Shown here piece by piece: positions 59,516-64,000 of a DNA stretch of 64,000 nucleotides (the stretch's first letter is position 1; every line of letters begins with the position of its first letter). The notes under the pieces were generated by a model, which was not told where the DNA came from, ran no database searches, and was given only the letters and a program-made list of their open reading frames with translations. The stretch spans positions 12,408,331 to 12,472,330 of the forward strand of contig OX123193.2 in NCBI GenBank assembly GCA_944739405.2. Direction: 5' to 3'. This stretch comes from Euclidia mi. Lineage: Eukaryota; Arthropoda; Insecta; Lepidoptera; Erebidae. The position numbers and the translations under genes were made by a program.

Positions 59516-60184
59516 AACTAATGCCATAAATAGACATGCTTTGTTCGTTATTTGATAAAATGACATAAAAGATTTCTGCTCTTCTGAGAAGTCAGATCAT
59601 ATGAGGCCTATTTCTAGACGTATCCTTACTTTCGTTTCACTGAAAGAACCTTTAGATAAACCTGTGGATGGCAGCTAGTAAGATAAACTCTTTACAGAGT
59701 GATAGCACCACTTGTACCCCGGATGACGATAGCTTTGAGGAAATCTAATCTATACTCTATTAACTTCAATAGTTGTAGTGGTGTCGTAGCTAAAGCTGTT
59801 TAGCTCCTTTGTACTCGTAACTAAGTAGATTGTGGGACGTGAACGTTGCCTGTACTATGAAATTTCTATAGATATCGACAATTTTAAACATCGATGTCAA
59901 TTTAGGTCTTGTCGTTTTGCGTGCCTAAGCAAGGAATTAGTAGGAGGTGGTCGATTGATCACTGTCTTTAAAACACTTGTTTTCTCCCCTCAAAAAATAA
60001 GCCGAAGTATGCCTAGCCCACTAAGAAGCCGCGATTGCAATTTGAACATGCGTGGTCAAATTTTGACATTGACAGCCGAAATAAGAAACAATACTTTTAA
60101 TGTTCTTATCTTACTTACATTTTCGACAATGTAACCATTAATTTATAATAAGATCCTACAAGAGTGTAAATTAATACAGTAAAC
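59516..60184. other. Unassigned DNA
   Basis: A 100-codon open stretch at 59832-60134 has no recognisable domain. Confidence 0.35.
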
Positions 60185-60367
60185 TAGCTGACCCGGCAAA
60201 CGTTGTTTTGCAAAATTTCTTTTTTTTCTTCTTTTTTTTTGAAAAATAGATGTTGGCCGATTCTCATAGATACCGGATAAGCACAAAAAAAATTCATCAA
60301 AATCGGTCAAGCCGTTTCGGAGGAGTATGGGAACGAAAACTGTGACACGAGAATTTTATATATTAAG
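60185..60367 (-). mobile_element. Short Helitron with the same 3' terminus as the 5463 element
   Basis: CTAGCTGACCCGGC to TTTTATATATTAAGA; reverse complement ends GGGTCAGCTAG, as at 7431. Confidence 0.72.
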
Positions 60368-60811
60368 ATAACAAAATATATATAATATAATATAAATATA
60401 TATAATAGTTACTGTCAGTACTTAAGTTATGTAGTAATGAAGTGTCTTAAAATTTTATGGCTGGCCAAGGATCAACCGTCTGCAGAATAAATTTACGTCT
60501 TGGCCTCTTGTCTTTGCATATTATGCAGAAGGGTGTTACCGTTGTACGTGAAGGTAGCCTGCAAAGGGCCTTCTTTAATAAAAGGAAAATGAACCAGAGT
60601 TTTTTAAGAAGATTCCCTCAATTACAACGCTTCATAAAAAGATTGAAACGGAATTTGATTACCTTCTGTCAGCGTTTCATCCTTGAACTCATAGGATTTT
60701 TAATTCCCCTTTATAAATCCTATGAATTTAGTTAAAACTTAGTAATTAGAAAATATGCTGGAAATGATAAGAGTGCTGTCAGCCTGCCGTACCTCATGCG
60801 ACATCGTTCAG
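60368..60811. other. Unassigned DNA
   Basis: Nothing recognised. Confidence 0.35.
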
Positions 60812-61056
60812 GGGCCCAATTCCGCCAAATAAATATAGTCGCGATATGATGTCAGTGTCATACTTACGTCACAAAAAAGCGTATTCTTCTACATTATATG
60901 ATATTAGAATGAAATTGTAACGAGATCGTATGTGTCAACGACGAACTGTTTATTTTAAATTATACGATAATGACATAAGGTTATCAGAATACCGCTTTTA
61001 AATCCATTCAAAAGATGATATCAATGTCATATAAAAATAGCAGAATTGGCCCCCAG
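60812..61056. mobile_element. MITE family E, copy 5
   Basis: 'caggggcccaattccgccaaat' to 'atagcagaattggcccccag'. Confidence 0.8.
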
Positions 61057-61692
61057 ATCGCAAATATAGCATCTACGTTTTTTAATGCAACTAAGGCAGA
61101 CAACGCTACAAAATGCCAAACCTACCCCTAGAAAAATAGCTCAGCACTTTCAACAAACTCAACTACGCAAGCGTGGATACTTTTTAGAGCTTCTTATATA
61201 TACTTCGATACACATTGTATCCATAATTTACAGGATGTTCTCAGGACACGTGAGCTCGCAAGATGAGCCGCGCCTCAGAGGATGGTGAGGGGGACGAACA
61301 TGCCTTTACCTAATGTGGAAGACAATGCGCCTCTCAAGGACCATGTCAATGTTATTTCGGAAACTTGTGGAGCGAATATCGCTGCCGTACAACCAGTCTG
61401 GTACCAACAAAAAACTAGTCTGAGCGAAATCGAAGCCCTTGATATTATTAGCTGACGATTTATGGAATATAGAAAAGAAATCTTTATTTGTCAATTTTTG
61501 AGCTTACTTGATTCTTACGAACTTCATCTAGAATTTAAGGGAAACTAGAATTAGGTGCTTGATTAAAATGTGTGCTGTGACAAACAGAACCGAATCAGGA
61601 ACCCATGACAATACGGTTTTACTGTTTTTGGTACTGAATTTTAAGCTAACCAGCCACTGGTCTGTTGGCTTCTTGATAACAAAACATAACAT
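61057..61692. other. Unassigned DNA
   Basis: Nothing recognised. Confidence 0.35.
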
Positions 61693-61864
61693 AACTTCAC
61701 GCCTTTTATCCCCGAAGGGGTAGACAGAGGTGTATTACACACCCACACTTCGCCAGTTATGTTTCGGTCCCAATGTAATGGCTTCTTGATACCGCTAAAT
61801 ATTCTACGAGACGCCAAAACGAGACCGCCAATATTAAACTCTATGTACGATATAGAGTAATTAA

Positions 61865-62237
61865 TCATCATCCTCCCTAGCGTTATCCCAGTTTCAATCT
61901 GGGGTCCGCTTACTAGTCTAACCGGATTTGGCTGAATATTAGCTTTTCCACAGAGCGACTGCCTGTCTGACCTCCGCAACCCGAAGGGATAGCGATATTC
62001 CATGGTTTAGACTAGTGTCAGTTTATGTTAGAAGGTACTGACGCCCTGTAACGATTGTCAAAGATCTTCATGACAACCGGGACCGACGGCTTAACGTGCT
62101 CTCCGAGGCACGGGACAAGCGATAATTAACAATTCAATACCCACATAACTCCGAAAAGTCATTGGTGCGCGCCGTGGATTCGAACCCGATACTCTCTGCA
62201 TGGCAGTCTGTTGGTATCTCCACTAGGCTATTGCTGT
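61865..62237 (-). repeat. SINE family A, full-length copy
   Basis: Reverse orientation; includes the undisturbed segment (61915-61950) that is palindromised in the 51-kb copy. Confidence 0.85.
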
Positions 62238-62626
62238 ATAGAGTAATTAATATTACCTAAATTTCGAATATGGATCATAACTAGCCTAGTGTGTCATCAT
62301 AATTTTATGAATTAGTGAACCGTAATAACGTTCTTTAACGGGTGGATGGTCAGGTTAAATATTGGGCCGCGTCCGGTCAAAGGGGACAAAAACAAGGCTA
62401 CATGGTTTCTCCGAAACCTTTTAAAGGCAAAACAACATCTTGTACTAATTATATAAGTTACGAAAACAAAATAGGTATTGAAGTTGCCAAGTCTAACTAT
62501 TTTTGGAGTATAATTCTCGCAGGCACGTGAGAGCACATGTGTTTCTGAAGAAAAAATAAGTCTTGACGAAATTCTGAAAGACGTATAATTTGATAATAGT
62601 TCATATAAATACGTAAATACGTAAAG

Positions 62627-62862
62627 GGTGCATATGGTTCCCAACAAGAACTTAGGGTCCCAAGCCAACCTCACCTGCAAGTGGGTGCACCTGCCGATCA
62701 ACGGACGAGGCTCTGGCAAACAAAATATCCCGATAAGCGGCAATAGGCTCGCCACCTATTACGTAGGATAAAAACACTGGCGAAAAGTGGGCGTTTAATA
62801 TGCCTCTGCCTACCCCTTCGGGGAAACAGGCGTGAGTCTATGTATGTATGTATGTATGTATA
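62627..62862 (+). repeat. SINE family B copy with (GTAT)n tail
   Basis: 'ggttcccaacaagaacttaggg' to a GTATGTATGTATG run. Confidence 0.8.
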
Positions 62863-63177
62863 AATACGTAAAAGTAAGTTAAAGTAAAATTTTTGTGATT
62901 GTAATTTGAAAATGTAGAACCCGGCGTGAAACTTACACTTTTATAACACTTTTAGTGGCTCAGTAATTAATAGCAATACATTTTCAAGTGGAGCCATTCA
63001 CATAGATACCATAATGTAGGGAAAGCACTTCTACCGATATTGTGGGATATTGTGTTACAAGAAGACAGTGACATGGAACTTTATCAATATTCTGCCATTT
63101 TTGGCGTTGTCTACGCGATTGTAATTGAAATATACCTACGGAAACCTGCTTACAAATATTAACTTCTATTTCTACTC

Positions 63178-63349
63178 ATACAAAATAAATTAGCGGGTCT
63201 TAATGCGTGGTCGCGGAGAGACTGACTGTCTCTGTAGACTGTATCTCCGCGACCACGCTCGGTGCAAGACGACCGAAACGTCGGAACAAATAGGTATACC
63301 TCAAATAAGTTAATTGTACGCGATTAAGACCCGCTAATTTATTTTGTAT
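63178..63349. mobile_element. Nested hairpin element, 172 bp
   Basis: Perfect 27-bp inverted ends (ATACAAAATAAATTAGCGGG onward). Inside, a 15-bp GC-rich hairpin (63205-63219 and 63244-63258) and 'gacgaccgaaacgtcgg'. A half copy of the end lies at 29276-29303. Confidence 0.82.
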
Positions 63350-63745
63350 GATGTATACAAATCGCGAAAGTTTAAAATCTTCTATTCTACCACTAATGAA
63401 ATTGGCTAAAGAGCACTATACCAAAAATGCTATTAAAAACGTCGAGGTTCAACGAAGTTAATAACGCGTTATAGCGTACACGAAAAGCCACGAAACGAAA
63501 TTGGTATTTCACTCCCAACAGTCAACCAACCGCAACATTAAGAGGACTCCTGAGCTTCGCAGATGCCTATTGAAAGAAAGGAAATGTTTTTTCAAAGAGG
63601 CTTTATACATTCAGGACGTGAACTGCCGTGCGTCATTTCAGGACGTACTTACTTTGCTTGGAAGGTATATGTTACAAAACAGATTGCCTTACTCTTTGCA
63701 AGCATATATGTCGCTTTTGCCTGCAGCAAATATGTATTTTTCAGG

Positions 63746-64000
63746 CAGTATAAGGGCGGTTTCAGATTAGCGTATTTTTCTGCGCGTATACGGTCGTTTC
63801 AGCATACGCGCTTACACGCGCGCTACATTACGCGCTTCAAAAAAACCGAACAGGCATATTTCGGCGTGTTCGCTCGAAACTATAGTGACATCTTGTCAGT
63901 GTCAACATGGAATCTGACGGCTCGTGCATATACGAGCTTAGAAGCGCGTCAACGCTCGTACGAGTTGCGCGTGTGCCAAAAGGCGTGCCTGTACGCGCCT
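63746..64000. mobile_element. CpG-rich MITE, cut by the right edge
   Basis: 'aagggcggtttcagattagcgta' resembles the Harbinger-type end at 20122 (GGCTGGTTTCAGAGT). Many CGCG motifs; the other end is outside the window. Confidence 0.55.

Noticed and set aside
63255..63290. Hammerhead ribozyme
   Set aside because: The GAAAC-like core is present but I find no CTGATGA element in the right place.

Overview
The window looks like lepidopteran (moth or butterfly) nuclear DNA. Short GC-rich coding exons sit in AT-rich introns and intergenic DNA. That background is packed with tRNA-derived SINEs, 3' ends of LINEs with GATGAT or GTATGTAT tails, non-autonomous Helitrons (TC...CTAG, inserted between A and T) and MITEs with TA, TAA/TTA or 8-bp target duplications. 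There are no bacterial operons and no CRISPR. The species cannot be named from sequence alone.

One gene can be read with confidence. It is an unconventional myosin on the minus strand, transcribed from about 29.44 kb down past position 1. I placed 21 coding exons by splice sites and phase. In order they encode a short N-terminus, a full motor (P-loop GESGAGKTE, switch I NDNSSRFGKF, switch II DIFGFE, the YVRCIKPNEN segment), three IQ motifs, a charged coiled-coil stretch, a long proline-rich linker, and a segment containing FAKLYFNDHP that I take as the lead-in to a MyTH4 domain. This fits a MyTH4-FERM myosin, tentatively class XV (Myo10A/sisyphus type) or class XXII. The rest of the tail lies beyond position 1. 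Any 5' UTR exon lies above 29.44 kb and was not found.

The most unusual region is 1-3659. The last readable exon (154 bp), with its own splice acceptor and donor, is repeated at least 20 times in a 184-bp tandem array that continues off the left edge. Adjacent copies are separated by only 30 bp, and 154 is not a multiple of 3. Two copies therefore cannot be spliced or read in series without a frameshift and a stop. Other notable features of the gene are a clear U12-type (minor spliceosome) intron in the motor, a 46-bp exon whose two splice junctions are both off by one or two bases, and an Asn at the apparent TEDS position.

Region by region: 1-3.66 kb exon array; 3.99-5.29 kb mariner with a broken transposase; 5.46-7.43 kb Helitron carrying a higher-order satellite; 8.1-29.4 kb myosin exons with SINE, LINE and MITE insertions in the introns; 29.4-64 kb no recognised host gene, only repeats and AT-rich DNA. 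The repeats there include a hAT-like MITE with a perfect 8-bp duplication, long foldback elements, two further tandem arrays (76 bp x4 and about 184 bp x3) and several nearly loop-free perfect palindromes. One palindrome can be shown, by comparison with sister SINE copies, to be an inverted duplication created after insertion.
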